From: Methylobacterium sp. R2-1
GTDB lineage: Bacteria > Pseudomonadota > Alphaproteobacteria > Rhizobiales > Beijerinckiaceae
Length of the DNA: 64,000 nucleotides
Direction of reading: 5' to 3'
Assembly (NCBI RefSeq): GCF_014191355.1
Contig: NZ_JACHWM010000021.1
Location: 1-64,000, forward strand
Part shown: positions 50,613 to 59,832 of the stretch, one piece after another
How the letters are laid out: each line of letters starts with the position of its first letter
How positions within the stretch are numbered: position 1 is the first letter of the stretch
Translations under genes and position numbers: made by a program
The notes under the pieces: generated by a model
Databases searched by the model: none
What the model saw: only the letters and a program-made list of their open reading frames with translations
What the model was told of the DNA's origin: nothing

Positions 50613-51557
50613 TCAGCGCCTGTCGGTTGTCGATCCACCGGTGCCGGTACGTGTGACATTCCCACGCTCATCCTCCACCTCGACCTCAGTTCGCCGCACC
50701 TTGTCGGTGACAGTCTCGGTGCGCTGGGCAGCATCCTTGCGCAAACCCACCTCCTCAACGACTCTGGCATCCTTCGATACCACTGCCTCCTCGACGCGCT
50801 CGGTCGCTTCGATAGTCCTCTCCGCAAACAGCGCCTCATCGGCGGCGGTCACCGGACGATCAACCTTGTGCCGGTCGACGTGAACCGTCTCCTCGCGCAG
50901 GTTCACTTGCTCGTTCACCGGCGTCTCGACGGCATAGGAGCGCAGCCGTACACGGCCCTGCTCGGTCACCCGCTTGCCGACGTTCAAGCGCTCCTCGACA
51001 ACGGGGATAGTGTCACGGCTGCCGACTTGCGCATCATGTGCGACGCCACCGGCACCGGAAGCTCCGCTAGCATAGGCACCTGCAGAACTGGCGCCGCCTG
51101 TGGCATGCAGACCGGTTGTGCCAGCGGACGTTCCGGTCGCCGGAATACCGCCGGCTGCCTCGGCACCGGTCGTACCTGCCGTGTAGCCGCTCCAGCCTTC
51201 CTGCCGCCAGGAGGACTCGCGCTCGTCGAGGTTGACCGCATTGGTCTGCTCAAGAATGTCGGCGACGTTGCGGATCTTGCCGTCTTCGGCAGAGACCGTC
51301 AGCATCGTGCCGCCGCGGTTCAGCCCTTCGCTGTAGGAGTAACGGTCCTCTTCCGGCATGAAGAGGTCCTTGAGCGAGTTCCAAAAGCCGCCTTCGTCAC
51401 GGGTATGATCGTAAGCTCCGGTGCCCTGAGCGGCGCTCCCTTCCCGCCCTTGGACGAGGCGGATTGAGGCTTCGGGTACGCCGGCCGCTACGAGTTTGCT
51501 GCGTGCGTTCTGAGCATCCTGCACGTTATCGTACAGAGCCGTAATCGTCTGCGTCAT
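50613..51557 (-). CDS. DUF2382/YsnF-domain stress protein with general-stress N-domain
   Basis: 314 residues. The N-terminus (MTQTITALYDNVQDAQNARS, LVAAGVPEASIRLV) is a YflT/general-stress-17M-like domain. A Gly/Ala/Thr-rich linker follows (about residues 110-175), and then the DUF2382 (YsnF/AvaK) domain with its repeated V-V-E-E-R-L and VNEQVNLREETVHVDR pattern. GGAGGAG lies before the ATG. It overlaps the 3' end of the other DUF2382 gene by 32 bases. The family is linked to stress resistance and envelope functions without a defined activity. Confidence 0.82.
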   Translation of the reverse strand: MTQTITALYDNVQDAQNARSKLVAAGVPEASIRLVQGREGSAAQGTGAYDHTRDEGGFWNSLKDLFMPEEDRYSYSEGLNRGGTMLTVSAEDGKIRNVADILEQTNAVNLDERESSWRQEGWSGYTAGTTGAEAAGGIPATGTSAGTTGLHATGGASSAGAYASGASGAGGVAHDAQVGSRDTIPVVEERLNVGKRVTEQGRVRLRSYAVETPVNEQVNLREETVHVDRHKVDRPVTAADEALFAERTIEATERVEEAVVSKDARVVEEVGLRKDAAQRTETVTDKVRRTEVEVEDERGNVTRTGTGGSTTDRR

Positions 51558-52074
51558 GGTGTGTCTCCTCCGTAGGTGTAGTGGGATCAGCCCCCTGCGG
51601 GCCAAAGCGTTCGATCACCGCGCGCTGCTTGTGCAGGGTGACGGGAACCTCGACGTCCTGGTTCGTGCTCGTCTCGCGGATATGCACCTCCTCCTTGAGG
51701 ATCAGGCGCTTCTCGACGACGAGAACCTCCTCAAGGATCGGGATGATGGTGACGTTGCCTTCGGTGCGCGTCTGAGGGACAGGCTCGCCCTCTTGGATGA
51801 TGCGGTCGATGGGCAACCGGCTGACGCCAACGACGTTGCCGTGCAGCGACTCACGCAGTACATTTTTGATCGTTTCGGTTTTTGTGCTGACGCGGATGCG
51901 GCCTACTTCGCGTAAGTGCTTCTCAATGTGAGCAGTTTCCTCAACGACGGGAAGAACAAGCTCCTCCACTGATCGAAGCTCGGAAGCAGCTAAATCTTCT
52001 TCTGTGCCATGAGTTTGTGACACCGGCCGCTCGAAAGCGCTTGCGTCACCTGCCACAGCAGGTTTTTTGCTCAT
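51526..52074 (-). CDS. DUF2382/YsnF-domain protein
   Basis: 182 residues. The family core runs from SVEELVLPVVEETAHIEKHL through VGRIRVSTKTETIKNVLRES to EEVLVVEKRLILKEEVHIRE. No N-terminal stress domain and no membrane segment. It is the upstream partner of an overlapping pair, so the two related proteins are probably made together and may interact. Confidence 0.8.
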   Translation of the reverse strand: MSKKPAVAGDASAFERPVSQTHGTEEDLAASELRSVEELVLPVVEETAHIEKHLREVGRIRVSTKTETIKNVLRESLHGNVVGVSRLPIDRIIQEGEPVPQTRTEGNVTIIPILEEVLVVEKRLILKEEVHIRETSTNQDVEVPVTLHKQRAVIERFGPQGADPTTPTEETHHDADDYGSVR

Positions 52075-52543
52075 TCCAAGTCGCCCTGTTCTTCAGCAGG
52101 AGAACGGACCACGACGTGAGGCAGTTCCGGGAAATGTTAAAACCAGTCACATCTGGGAAGCGTACCTCGACGATCCGCGCTTCCGCGGCGCCTGCCGGCG
52201 CGCTGCGGAGTCGTGAGAAGGCGATCATGCGGCCTAGGTCATCGAGCGCTTGAACGAGACGGCCGCGTAAGAAGGGGATCCCCCGACCAGCGACGAGTTC
52301 ATCAGGCAGCTTGCGGCACGCAAGCGGACCCGCACCCGATGTTGGAGGCCGGATTGGTGAGCCAGAGTGCGAGGTTGTTCGACAGCCCAGTCATTGCATT
52401 CCTCGGCTTTGCCGTTGTGCTCGGCATTTCGCGGTGGGATCACTGGAGCGAGTAGAGCCCTCCGCAAGACCGGTAGAGGCGCAGAGGGCGAGGCGGGCTG
52501 AATTGACGCCAGCGGGCAAGTCCGTGTGGGAGGATAGCGAGAG

Positions 52544-52846
52544 ATGGAGCAAGGTACCCCTGAACACGATCGGACGGCTCGGATGATCGCTGAGAATGTC
52601 TGCTCCGCCTATATGCGCCAAGCGTCGGGCGAGCTGCATCCGCAAGCGGAACAGACACTCCTAACTCGGCTTGTGAAGGCGATCCGGCCCGAGGTCCCTG
52701 GCGGTACACCACGCGACATCATCGATGCAGCCAATGAGGCTCTGGACGCATGGGAGCAGCAGAGCGGCGGAGTCCGCGGTCCACGCGTCAGTGTTCTCGA
52801 TCGTGCCGACGGTTCGGTGGGAATGGAGGCGACTGGCGCCTCATAA
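52544..52846 (+). CDS. Hypothetical protein, 100 aa
   Basis: MEQGTPEHDRTARMIAENVC, then a helical Ala/Glu-rich middle and a C-terminal beta-like part. Soluble. Followed 46 bases later by another small helical gene on the same strand. No domain recognised. Confidence 0.5.
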   Translation: MEQGTPEHDRTARMIAENVCSAYMRQASGELHPQAEQTLLTRLVKAIRPEVPGGTPRDIIDAANEALDAWEQQSGGVRGPRVSVLDRADGSVGMEATGAS

Positions 52847-52891
52847 GGGCAGAAGCGAACAGCGACCACCGAAGACCAGGAGCGAGCCGAC

Positions 52892-53209
52892 ATGGCAGGC
52901 GCCGGCGCAAAGCCCGAGAAGATTGGCGAGCTGTCGCGCTTGGCAACTTTGGCTGCCGAGCGCATTCTCGAGGCGCAAATCACCGACCGTCCACTAACTC
53001 GGGAGCTATTCACCGCTCTCGTTCACGCTGCTCAGCTCCTCGAAGATCACAATGTACCCTGGCCGCCGCTGGTAGAGCAGGTTCTGTACGAGGCCGGCAG
53101 GCGCTTCAGCGAAGCTGATGCTGCGGGTGAGGCAACGGATCCGAAGCCTGAAGGTGTCGGCTTGACCACGGGCTTTATGCGGTTTCTCGGCAACTTACGA
53201 CGCCCGTAG
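52892..53209 (+). CDS. Hypothetical protein, 105 aa
   Basis: Helical: KIGELSRLATLAAERILEAQ and TRELFTALVHAAQLLEDHNV, then a Pro/Gly-rich tail ending FLGNLRRP. No catalytic motif. Coding is supported by the balanced composition and the neighbouring gene in the same direction. Confidence 0.5.
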   Translation: MAGAGAKPEKIGELSRLATLAAERILEAQITDRPLTRELFTALVHAAQLLEDHNVPWPPLVEQVLYEAGRRFSEADAAGEATDPKPEGVGLTTGFMRFLGNLRRP

Positions 53210-53630
53210 CGCAGAATGTGCCCTGCTGCACGGTTCTGAGAGTTCGGCACTCCACCGCGCCTCTAGAAGCTCCGCCGATATGAAGGCTCATAACGCCTAG
53301 TCCGCGAAGGTCAGTTCTCAGTGGCGAAGCAGCCTGTTGCCCTGCCTGGCTGAATGCTACCTCCCACCCTCAGCGGTAGTTCAGCTGCTTAGCCATGGGG
53401 GCCGAAACGATCGTTCGGGTGACGGCGCGGGCAGCCGCATAAGGCCGCTACCGGATGGCAGCCATGCTCAGGACCGGCTCCGTTCACCCGAGGGCATACA
53501 GCGACCTGATCGACGGGCCGCATGTAGCTGCTCAGGGAAGGGTTGCCTTTGTCGTAGGATCAGGACCTCGTGAGAAACTTCGCCGGACCAGGGCAGTTTC
53601 CACTCATGCGCTGAGCGCCTGGAGTGTGCT
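53210..53630. other. No convincing gene
   Basis: Short frames on both strands without start signals. The right end holds the ribosome site (GGAG) of the next small gene. No other signal seen. Confidence 0.35.
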
Positions 53631-53885
53631 GTGGTCACCATCACCATCACGATCGGACTGCCCACTGGGGTCAGGCTTCTGGCGGCCCATACTGAACGCA
53701 AGGCTGCCAACTATGCCGAGGCAGTTGTCTACGCCATACCGCGCGAGGCTTTGCCGGTGCCTCTCTCCGTATCCTGCGCCGATCCCGCTGTCCGCAATCG
53801 GCTGACCACGTACCTCCTGGATCTTCAGAACGAATGCCTGCGCGCACCTGCGCCAAACCGGAACGCGTCTGGGGCCTTGGGCTAA
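53631..53885 (+). CDS. Small hypothetical protein, GTG start
   Basis: 84 residues starting at a GTG with GGAG six bases upstream. The beta-rich N-terminus (MVTITITIGLPTGVRLLAAH) is unusual. The remainder is soluble. No family recognised, and the alternating Thr/Ile start could be partly compositional. Confidence 0.4.
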   Translation: MVTITITIGLPTGVRLLAAHTERKAANYAEAVVYAIPREALPVPLSVSCADPAVRNRLTTYLLDLQNECLRAPAPNRNASGALG

Positions 53886-53931
53886 CTGAGGGGCTCCCTA
53901 TGCTGCTTCAATCCCGCCTGCTTATCAGAAC

Positions 53932-54168
53932 ATGCCATTGATGAACGCTAAGCCGAATACGCCTCCGTCGTCGGCGACCCCGGTGGCCAACCAAGGACCG
54001 ATCCTGGATGCCCGCACCCGCCTTCGGCTTGGGCTGCAGCTTCAGGCACTCTACGAACCAGTGCTGGACGAGGTGCTTGACCCACGCTTAGCTGAGCTGC
54101 TGCAGCAGCTGGAGAGCGATCGGGATCAGAAGCAAGTGAGGCGGCCAGCGCTGCCATTTCATGACTAA
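53932..54168 (+). CDS. NepR-family anti-sigma factor
   Basis: 78 residues. The C-terminal half RLRLGLQLQALYEPVLDEVL, DPRLAELLQQLES matches the NepR core helix that binds the EcfG sigma factor, with the conserved Leu-x-x-Leu-Y and P-x-x-x-LLxxLD/E positions. In alphaproteobacteria PhyR, when phosphorylated, sequesters NepR to free EcfG for the general stress response. No phyR or ecfG gene is in the window, so this is probably an extra NepR-like copy. An alternative ATG at 53941 is possible. Confidence 0.75.
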   Translation: MPLMNAKPNTPPSSATPVANQGPILDARTRLRLGLQLQALYEPVLDEVLDPRLAELLQQLESDRDQKQVRRPALPFHD

Positions 54169-54338
54169 GCTGTGGGCGTCGAGCATGGTTTCGAGATCTC
54201 GATGCCGATCACGGCTGCACTGAGCGCGCTGGGCGCGGAAATGCTCGCCGCTTGAATGGGCGTGGTGATCAGCCCAGGGCCGCCACGACCCTCACCGTGG
54301 TTCATTTACCGCTGTCGGTGCGCCCGCTCAGGATGACA

Positions 54339-54467
54339 TCAGACCGAGGCCGTTCGCCGCCGCCACAGGCTGTGCAGTGCGCGGAAGGGAAGGAGCGGCA
54401 ATTTGAGCAGAACACGCAGAAGGAGCACGGCCAGAACGGCAAAGACCGCAACCAGGGAATTGACCAT
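54339..54467 (-). CDS. Very small membrane protein, 42 aa
   Basis: MVNSLVAVFAVLAVLLLRVL followed by LKLPLLPFRALHSLWRRR: a single hydrophobic helix and a basic tail. The purine-rich AGAGAGTAG before the ATG at 54467 may act as ribosome site. Likely a short inner-membrane peptide; function unknown. Confidence 0.5.
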   Translation of the reverse strand: MVNSLVAVFAVLAVLLLRVLLKLPLLPFRALHSLWRRRTASV

Positions 54468-54630
54468 CGCGTCTACTCTCTATGATCGGGACTGATCCGT
54501 CGATGACAACGGGCTGCCCCTCGCGCGATGAGGCGCCACAAACCCGGCGAGACTGTGAAGGCAGGCGAGCTGCGCATCTTCGCCATTGTCGCACCAGACC
54601 GTCGAGCGGCCGTACTGCGTTGCAACAGGT

Positions 54631-54861
54631 TTAATCCAGGTCCGGTTCGACGGTGATGGCGGCGAAGTACGCAGCTAGGCGCTTTGCCGCTTCGAAATCC
54701 TCGCACTCAATGTTTACCTGCGCGGGCCAGACCCGCTCCTCCTGTCGGAGCTGGTGCAGGATGCGCTCAGCCGTATCGGCGGCCTCGGCTTCCGTGTTTC
54801 CAGCAACTCGGCACTCGTACCGTTTGCCGGAGATGATGATGGTAAAGGGTGCGGATCGCAT
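54631..54861 (-). CDS. Small hypothetical protein, 76 aa
   Basis: MRSAPFTIIISGKRYECRVA, then a helix (AEAADTAERILHQLRQ) and a beta/helix tail ending TVEPDLD: a small alpha/beta fold. Conserved texture, no known motif. Confidence 0.6.
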   Translation of the reverse strand: MRSAPFTIIISGKRYECRVAGNTEAEAADTAERILHQLRQEERVWPAQVNIECEDFEAAKRLAAYFAAITVEPDLD

Positions 54862-55102
54862 GGCCTCAACATGGTCGGCGATCGCCGCTTTCGCGCTGTG
54901 ACAGAACGCCCACTCTCAGGGCTCCGCACCGCAACCCGAGTCCGGCTAATCACGCCGTCGTGGCACGGCCATGATGGGGGTTTGCCAACATCTCAATGGC
55001 CACCTTGGCAGCAAAGACGATTTCTCTTGGTTTTCGCCGCCACTAGTCGCATGTTGAAATCTTCGCACGCTCGCATCCGCCGACCTGCCGTGGAGGGAGA
55101 AG

Positions 55103-55462
55103 ATGCTCAGATCTTTCGAGGAGAGAGAACGCGCCGAAGAGCTTCTATATGTGATCGGCGAGGAACGACGCTTTCTGAACCGCCGCGCTGGCGCCCAAGC
55201 GCTGGCCGATTTCGCGATCCGAAAGCTTGGCTGTGATGGTCAGACCAGCCGCGCCTACGCTGACGTGCTGATCGATGCGATGGTCCATGGCGCGACCAAC
55301 GAGGCCCTGCTTGAGCGTGTGCGTACCGATCTGGCAGCCAACCTAGCAGACTTCAGCCTCGAAGAACTAAGAGCCGTGATGCTGGGCGGCAGCGATCCCG
55401 CTCTCAAATCCCGGCCGGCCTTCACGCCGCGCTCGCCAGTCCGCACTTTTTCGCGCTTGTAG
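55103..55462 (+). CDS. DUF1476 (ATP synthase zeta-inhibitor-like) protein
   Basis: 119 residues. FEERERAEELLYVIGEERRF at the start and LLERVRTDLAANLADFSLEE in the middle match the DUF1476 pattern FDEREKAFE...A.V.RVRADL...G. In alphaproteobacteria this family includes the zeta subunit that inhibits the F1-ATPase. This copy departs from the typical sequence, has extra C-terminal residues and lies in an accessory region, so it is more likely a paralogue with another role. GGAGGGAGAAG precedes the ATG. Confidence 0.65.
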   Translation: MLRSFEERERAEELLYVIGEERRFLNRRAGAQALADFAIRKLGCDGQTSRAYADVLIDAMVHGATNEALLERVRTDLAANLADFSLEELRAVMLGGSDPALKSRPAFTPRSPVRTFSRL

Positions 55463-55612
55463 CACAACGACGGCAGTGATCGCGCTCGCTGCCGATTCCG
55501 ACAAAGATGCACTTCGCCGGACCTCGGCAGCTGCTGTGAGGAGGACGGTCTCTGCCCCTTCCTCACAATCTTCATGAGCGCGTCGCTCTGAGGCTGGCTT
55601 TGTGCCGTCCCA

Positions 55613-56500
55613 TCAGGTGCTGGTACATGTCGCGCGTCGCCGGTCGGCAACATAGGCATAGGCAATACGTGAGAACTCCGGCGTCCGGAGATAACCGTAG
55701 GACTTGTGGTGGTTCGCCTCCCCGTTGGGACGCCGGTAAAGGTTCACGACGCGGCGGTCGGTCATGCGCACGCCGAAGTCGCTCATCCCGTAATCCGCGC
55801 TCACTGCACCCATGATGGCCACGACATCTTTGCCGTCGGCAAGGTTCGTCCAGGCCGAGACGTTGTTGGGCACCCGTAGAGCGCCGTGCTCCGCCTCGAA
55901 CTTGAGCTTGACCTTGGCGAGGCTCAAGGGCGCGGCGGCCGTGACGAGATGATCGACCCGCAGCGAGGGTTCCTCGTGCTCCAGCAGTCGCAGCACATCG
56001 TAGGCGATGACTGAGCCCATCGAGTGCGCGACGAGGAGGATACGATGGTCTCTGAACGCCCGAAGGCGCTCGATCAGCCGCGCTCGGACCTGCCGGGCGA
56101 AATGCTGCTCGGCGTGGTAGTGCCAAAGATCGTCGAAGCGATGTTCCAGGATGAGGTCGTCCACGAGAGTGACCCCTGTGGCCTCCTCGACTTTGTCGAT
56201 GCCCGCATATACCGGTGCCAGTATGTCCTTGGCAGTCGTTGCGGGTGCCTCCTCCCCTCCCGGCAGAGGTCCCACCCCTTCGTAGGGCAGGAATGGCTCG
56301 CGGTTGAGATCCTCCGACAAGGGGGCGTCATAGCGGAGATCGGCCCAGTACACGAACTCGAAGGCAGGCGCCGGGTCGGCTAGCCCCATGTTGCGCGTCA
56401 GGCCCTCGACGATGGCAGCCTTCCACCAGCGCGTCTTCTCATCGACGGGCGGCTTATTGGCCAAGCCGTGAATGCCGATGATGACGCAAGGCCGTTCCAT
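55613..56500 (-). CDS. Alpha/beta hydrolase, lipase-like
   Basis: 295 residues. The N-terminus CVIIGIHGLANKP carries the HG oxyanion region, and the nucleophile elbow LLVAHSMGSVIAYDVL contains the catalytic Ser near residue 160. A C-terminal His (NHHKSYGYLRTPEF) could complete the triad. Likely cytoplasmic; no signal peptide. The family includes lipases and esterases with DUF-type lids; the substrate is unknown. Confidence 0.8.
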   Translation of the reverse strand: MERPCVIIGIHGLANKPPVDEKTRWWKAAIVEGLTRNMGLADPAPAFEFVYWADLRYDAPLSEDLNREPFLPYEGVGPLPGGEEAPATTAKDILAPVYAGIDKVEEATGVTLVDDLILEHRFDDLWHYHAEQHFARQVRARLIERLRAFRDHRILLVAHSMGSVIAYDVLRLLEHEEPSLRVDHLVTAAAPLSLAKVKLKFEAEHGALRVPNNVSAWTNLADGKDVVAIMGAVSADYGMSDFGVRMTDRRVVNLYRRPNGEANHHKSYGYLRTPEFSRIAYAYVADRRRATCTST

Positions 56501-56574
56501 GTCTGCGAGGCTGTTCTGGCATCGTGCGGCCTATGCCAGCGGACGAGGGCCGCCGACGAAGGCCACGGCGAACT

Positions 56575-56895
56575 TCAGTGACGGCGAAGGAGGCTGAACA
56601 GTGCAAAGCCTGCCAATCCTGCAAGGCCGAGCGCAAGCAGACGATTGTCTTGGAAGGCGGCAGCCGCCTGACCTCCTGTTTCATGTAGAGAGTGCACGAC
56701 GGGCGAACGAGCAAGAAGGCGCTCTGCGCGATCTCGGTGCTCGTCGCGGACATGGATTAGAACCTCGAAGTTGTTCCCTTGCCGGTCAATGTCGATGCTG
56801 TTGCGAGCAAAGCCCGCGCTGACGAGCCGTTGCTTGGCTGAGCGAGCCGCACTGAGCGAAGGAAACATCGCTGTGGCAAGACTGGTATCGGGCAT
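56575..56895 (-). CDS. Hypothetical protein with C-terminal membrane helix, 106 aa
   Basis: Soluble N-terminal alpha/beta part (TAMFPSLSAARSAKQRLVSA) and a C-terminal hydrophobic segment (LLALGLAGLAGFALFSLL) followed by a basic end (RRH), a tail-anchored arrangement. The N-terminal pattern resembles the general-stress domain of the YsnF-type gene at 50613. Function unknown. Confidence 0.55.
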   Translation of the reverse strand: MPDTSLATAMFPSLSAARSAKQRLVSAGFARNSIDIDRQGNNFEVLIHVRDEHRDRAERLLARSPVVHSLHETGGQAAAAFQDNRLLALGLAGLAGFALFSLLRRH

Positions 56896-57218
56896 CTAGT
56901 TTCTCCGTGTGAGGAGCCAAACGCCGTCGACTGCGTAAGGGTTCGATGCAGTTTTTTGGTTTCTGAGCAGGAACGAAGTCGAAGCTGCGAAGGCGATTGC
57001 CATCGAGCCCGTGCTACCGCGCGACCTCCAGTCGTTCAGGCTGCGACGGCTGGGGAGCCCGTTGCGGGGCTTCAGTTCTTCGCAAAACCGGAGGGTTGAA
57101 CCCGAGCTTCGTCCGCAGCAATCTATCTGCAACAGCGCGTCATCCGTTGCTGGTAGTGGCACCTATACTCAGTACAAGCCAAGTGATCTGCGATGCGAAA
57201 ATCAGCCGATCCGAGACC
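56896..57218. other. No convincing gene
   Basis: Short frames only, none with start signals. The stretch may hold the missing C-terminal part of the neighbouring H-NOX gene, but I do not see it in any frame. Confidence 0.35.
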
Positions 57219-57724
57219 TCAGCCCTGTTGCTCGCTGATCCGGCGCGGACCCCTGAGAACAGCAGCCGCCCCCTTGATGACCCCGACGGCCAAGGCGGAA
57301 AGAGGCGTGCAGCTGTAGTAGCCCGTCACGAGTTGCCGATCGGAGCGGCTCCCTGAAAGGAATGAAGGCAGCTCTGCGTCGGGATAAAGTTTGCGAACTT
57401 CCGTTTCGTGGAAGTCGACTATCCCCTCCAGGATGTCGAAAAGCCCGCGCTGCTGAGTGAAATGATGTGGGGCATAGTTGACCCAACGATTGAAGCAGTG
57501 CGTGCCAAAGCCATCTAAGATGTCACGCAAAGGCCTGCCGGACGCATGGTTAAGCGCGGTGAGTAGGGCGACGGCCTCTTGAAAGGGATAGCTGCCGACA
57601 CTTGTGTCGGCTCCGCATGCGGCAAATGCGCGGCCTCAATGATGTTGTCCACCATATCGGCTCCGTGCTGAGGTTCGACGTGGCGGAACAATTCGGTAAA
57701 CACCAAGCCCTTCATGGCGTGCAT
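57219..57724 (-). pseudogene. H-NOX (haem-NO/O2-binding) gene, frameshifted and truncated
   Basis: The start MKGLVFTELFRHVEPQHGAD is canonical for H-NOX. A one-base shift near 57620 separates it from TSVGSYPFQEAVALLTALNH and RDILDGFGTHCFNRWVNY, which continue in another frame. The haem-ligand His is in DFHETEVRKLYPDAELP. The YxSxR motif reads YYSCT, so its Arg, which holds the haem propionate, is lost. The C-terminus also stops early (GAAAVLRG). A divergent GGDEF gene lies 550 bases away; H-NOX proteins often partner with GGDEF or kinase proteins. Sequencing error could explain the shift but not the other changes. Confidence 0.8.
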
Positions 57725-58272
57725 TCGTGGCTATTTATGCGTCTGTGCGCGTGATTCTGTTAATGCTGGGTAAGTTCGGGGCAGTCGCTACAAACTGCCC
57801 CATCGGAAATTTCTATCTTGAGGTCGGTTTTCTCATCGTCGCAGACACAATCAGCCTCAGGGCTGCACGTCGAAGCGGCTTGTGCGGCCACCCATGAGGC
57901 TGGGGCCGCACAGGTGGCCACACTCAATGATGCGGACAGGTACGTACTATCGCCGTGTGCCGACCTGCTGATGCAGGCCAGCGGCCGCGCGATGATGTGC
58001 CGGCGTTGGGTGTCAGGCCGGGGTCCTGTCGCGCGCCTCCTATCGCCCGGTCGGTGCTGTGATGTCGGCCAGTTGCGGCCGTCGACCTCACCCTGGCCTC
58101 GTGGGGAACTTGCCCGTAGAGCCTGGAAGTGGCGAGGGGGCGCCGCATCAACGGGCACCTGAGCCCTGGAACTCGGCGGCTTCGTCATCGGTAGCCGCAG
58201 ACGGCCGTTTGGAGGACGGTTGCGGCTTGGCCTTTAACCAGGGCGCAAGCCTTACCATGCGCTGGTAGTCCC
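57725..58272. other. Intergenic between H-NOX relic and GGDEF gene
   Basis: A minus-strand frame here has a Cys-rich end (DCVCDDEKTDLKIEISDGAV) but no convincing start. The shared upstream region could hold divergent promoters. No palindrome stands out. Confidence 0.3.
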
Positions 58273-59496
58273 ATGGCGTTCGCCCCTACCGTCCCGCCGC
58301 CACCAGCATGGCGCCTCACTGCCTGGCTAACCACTTCGCCAGGGCAGGTTCCTCCCGACGTGGTCAACGTCCTTCGCGGGCGCCTCGTCGTCGGAACCGC
58401 GCCGCTGATCGTAGCCGCCGTTGTGGGCTCCGCGTTGGCTAGCCTCGCCGTCCTGCGCGTCCCCACACCAGCCATGCTCGCTTGGTTCTGCGCCGACCTG
58501 GCACTCACCCTCGTGCGCCTCGCATCCATGCTGGTGATGAGGCGCTCCCTCCGCAGCCCAGCTGAACAATTAGGCGGGCAGATCCCGCTCACGGACCTGT
58601 ACGTGCTCAGCTCCATGCTGTGGTGCACCCAGATCGGCTGTGGGGTCGGGCTCTGCATGGCTTCGGCCGACGCGGTGCTGGTTCCGTTCGCCTGTCTTGC
58701 CACGACGGGACTGGTGGGCGGGTTAGCGGCCCGCAATCCTGGCGCACCTCGCATGACCTTGGTCCAGATGATCAGCGTGGTCTTGCCCTTCACGACCGGC
58801 GCGATCTTGAGCGGCCAGCCTTGGTTCCTAGCCCTCTGCGTACTGGCCCCGCTCTACCTTGTGGCGGTTGCAGCTGTGAACCTAAGGCTGCACTCAGACT
58901 ACGTGGCGCTGCTGAGCGCAGAGCGGGCGCTGCGCCACCAAGCGCTCCACTGCGGGCTAACGGGGCTGCCCAACCGAACCTTCTTCAATCAGGCTCTGAC
59001 AGCCGCACTTATGCGTGGGGAGAATGAAGAGAGTGCGGTGGCCCTGCTCTACCTCGACCTGGACGGTTTCAAGACCGTGAACGACACCTACGGTCATGCG
59101 GTGGGCGACGTCCTCTTGAAACAGGTCGCAAGCCGCCTGCGCGACGTGGTGATGACCACAGACGTAGTCGCCCGTCTCGGTGGCGACGAGTTTGCCGTGT
59201 TGCTGACCGGGCAGCGAGCCGCATCTGCGGAGATGATGGCGGCCGCTATCATCTCGGCTGTGAGGCTACCGTACGACGTAAGCCAAGGCACACTTGTTCG
59301 GATCGGAGTAAGCGTCGGGATCTCAGAACGCCGTTCTCACATCTCCGACAGCCACGCGCTGCTCGTCAATGCGGATCGCGCCCTGTACATCGCCAAAAAG
59401 CAGGGCAAGGGCACCTTCCATCGATCAAGCGTTGTCAGGGATGATGGTGGCAGCACGACGAAGGCCATGGCAGGACAGGAAGCTGTCGGGCGATAA
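58273..59496 (+). CDS. Membrane-bound diguanylate cyclase (GGDEF)
   Basis: 407 residues: about six membrane helices in residues 35-215 and a C-terminal GGDEF domain. The active site is intact, RLGGDEF, with the substrate/metal motif LYLDLDGFKTVNDTYGHAVG. No RxxD product-inhibition site is at the usual place before GGDEF. No EAL domain. It probably makes c-di-GMP. The nearby H-NOX relic suggests a past partnership, although the two genes are divergent. Confidence 0.9.
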   Translation: MAFAPTVPPPPAWRLTAWLTTSPGQVPPDVVNVLRGRLVVGTAPLIVAAVVGSALASLAVLRVPTPAMLAWFCADLALTLVRLASMLVMRRSLRSPAEQLGGQIPLTDLYVLSSMLWCTQIGCGVGLCMASADAVLVPFACLATTGLVGGLAARNPGAPRMTLVQMISVVLPFTTGAILSGQPWFLALCVLAPLYLVAVAAVNLRLHSDYVALLSAERALRHQALHCGLTGLPNRTFFNQALTAALMRGENEESAVALLYLDLDGFKTVNDTYGHAVGDVLLKQVASRLRDVVMTTDVVARLGGDEFAVLLTGQRAASAEMMAAAIISAVRLPYDVSQGTLVRIGVSVGISERRSHISDSHALLVNADRALYIAKKQGKGTFHRSSVVRDDGGSTTKAMAGQEAVGR

Positions 59497-59832
59497 GAAT
59501 TTACACGATCGACTGGGACGAACTGGCTGTCGTGGCGCGCAGCATGGCGGTCTCGCTCGCGCTCTCAATTCCGGAAAGCGAGCACAAACCGACGCTGCTC
59601 GCTGCCACTGACGAGGCCGTACCTTTCTCCATCATTGTCCTGACGCAGACCCTCGGCTTCGTCGCCACGGTACGGTTGATGCTTCCGACGACCCGGCAAA
59701 CCGGCAGCGCCGTCATGCCCCGCATCTTACAGTCCACAGCATCGAAAGCCCGCTCTACTGGTAGGTTCCACTCAGGTGCCAGGCCGTCGTCGTCTAATTG
59801 CGTCCAGCTGCATCGGCCAGAGAATTCATCGG
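59497..59832. other. No convincing gene
   Basis: A plus-strand GTG frame at 59532 (SMAVSLALSIPESEHKPTLL) looks partly protein-like but lacks a ribosome site and has odd composition after residue 60. I leave it unassigned. Confidence 0.3.

Noticed and set aside
52339..52455. Possible 38-residue membrane peptide
   Set aside because: It has one hydrophobic stretch but no ribosome site, and the upstream in-frame sequence looks non-coding. Too short to support.
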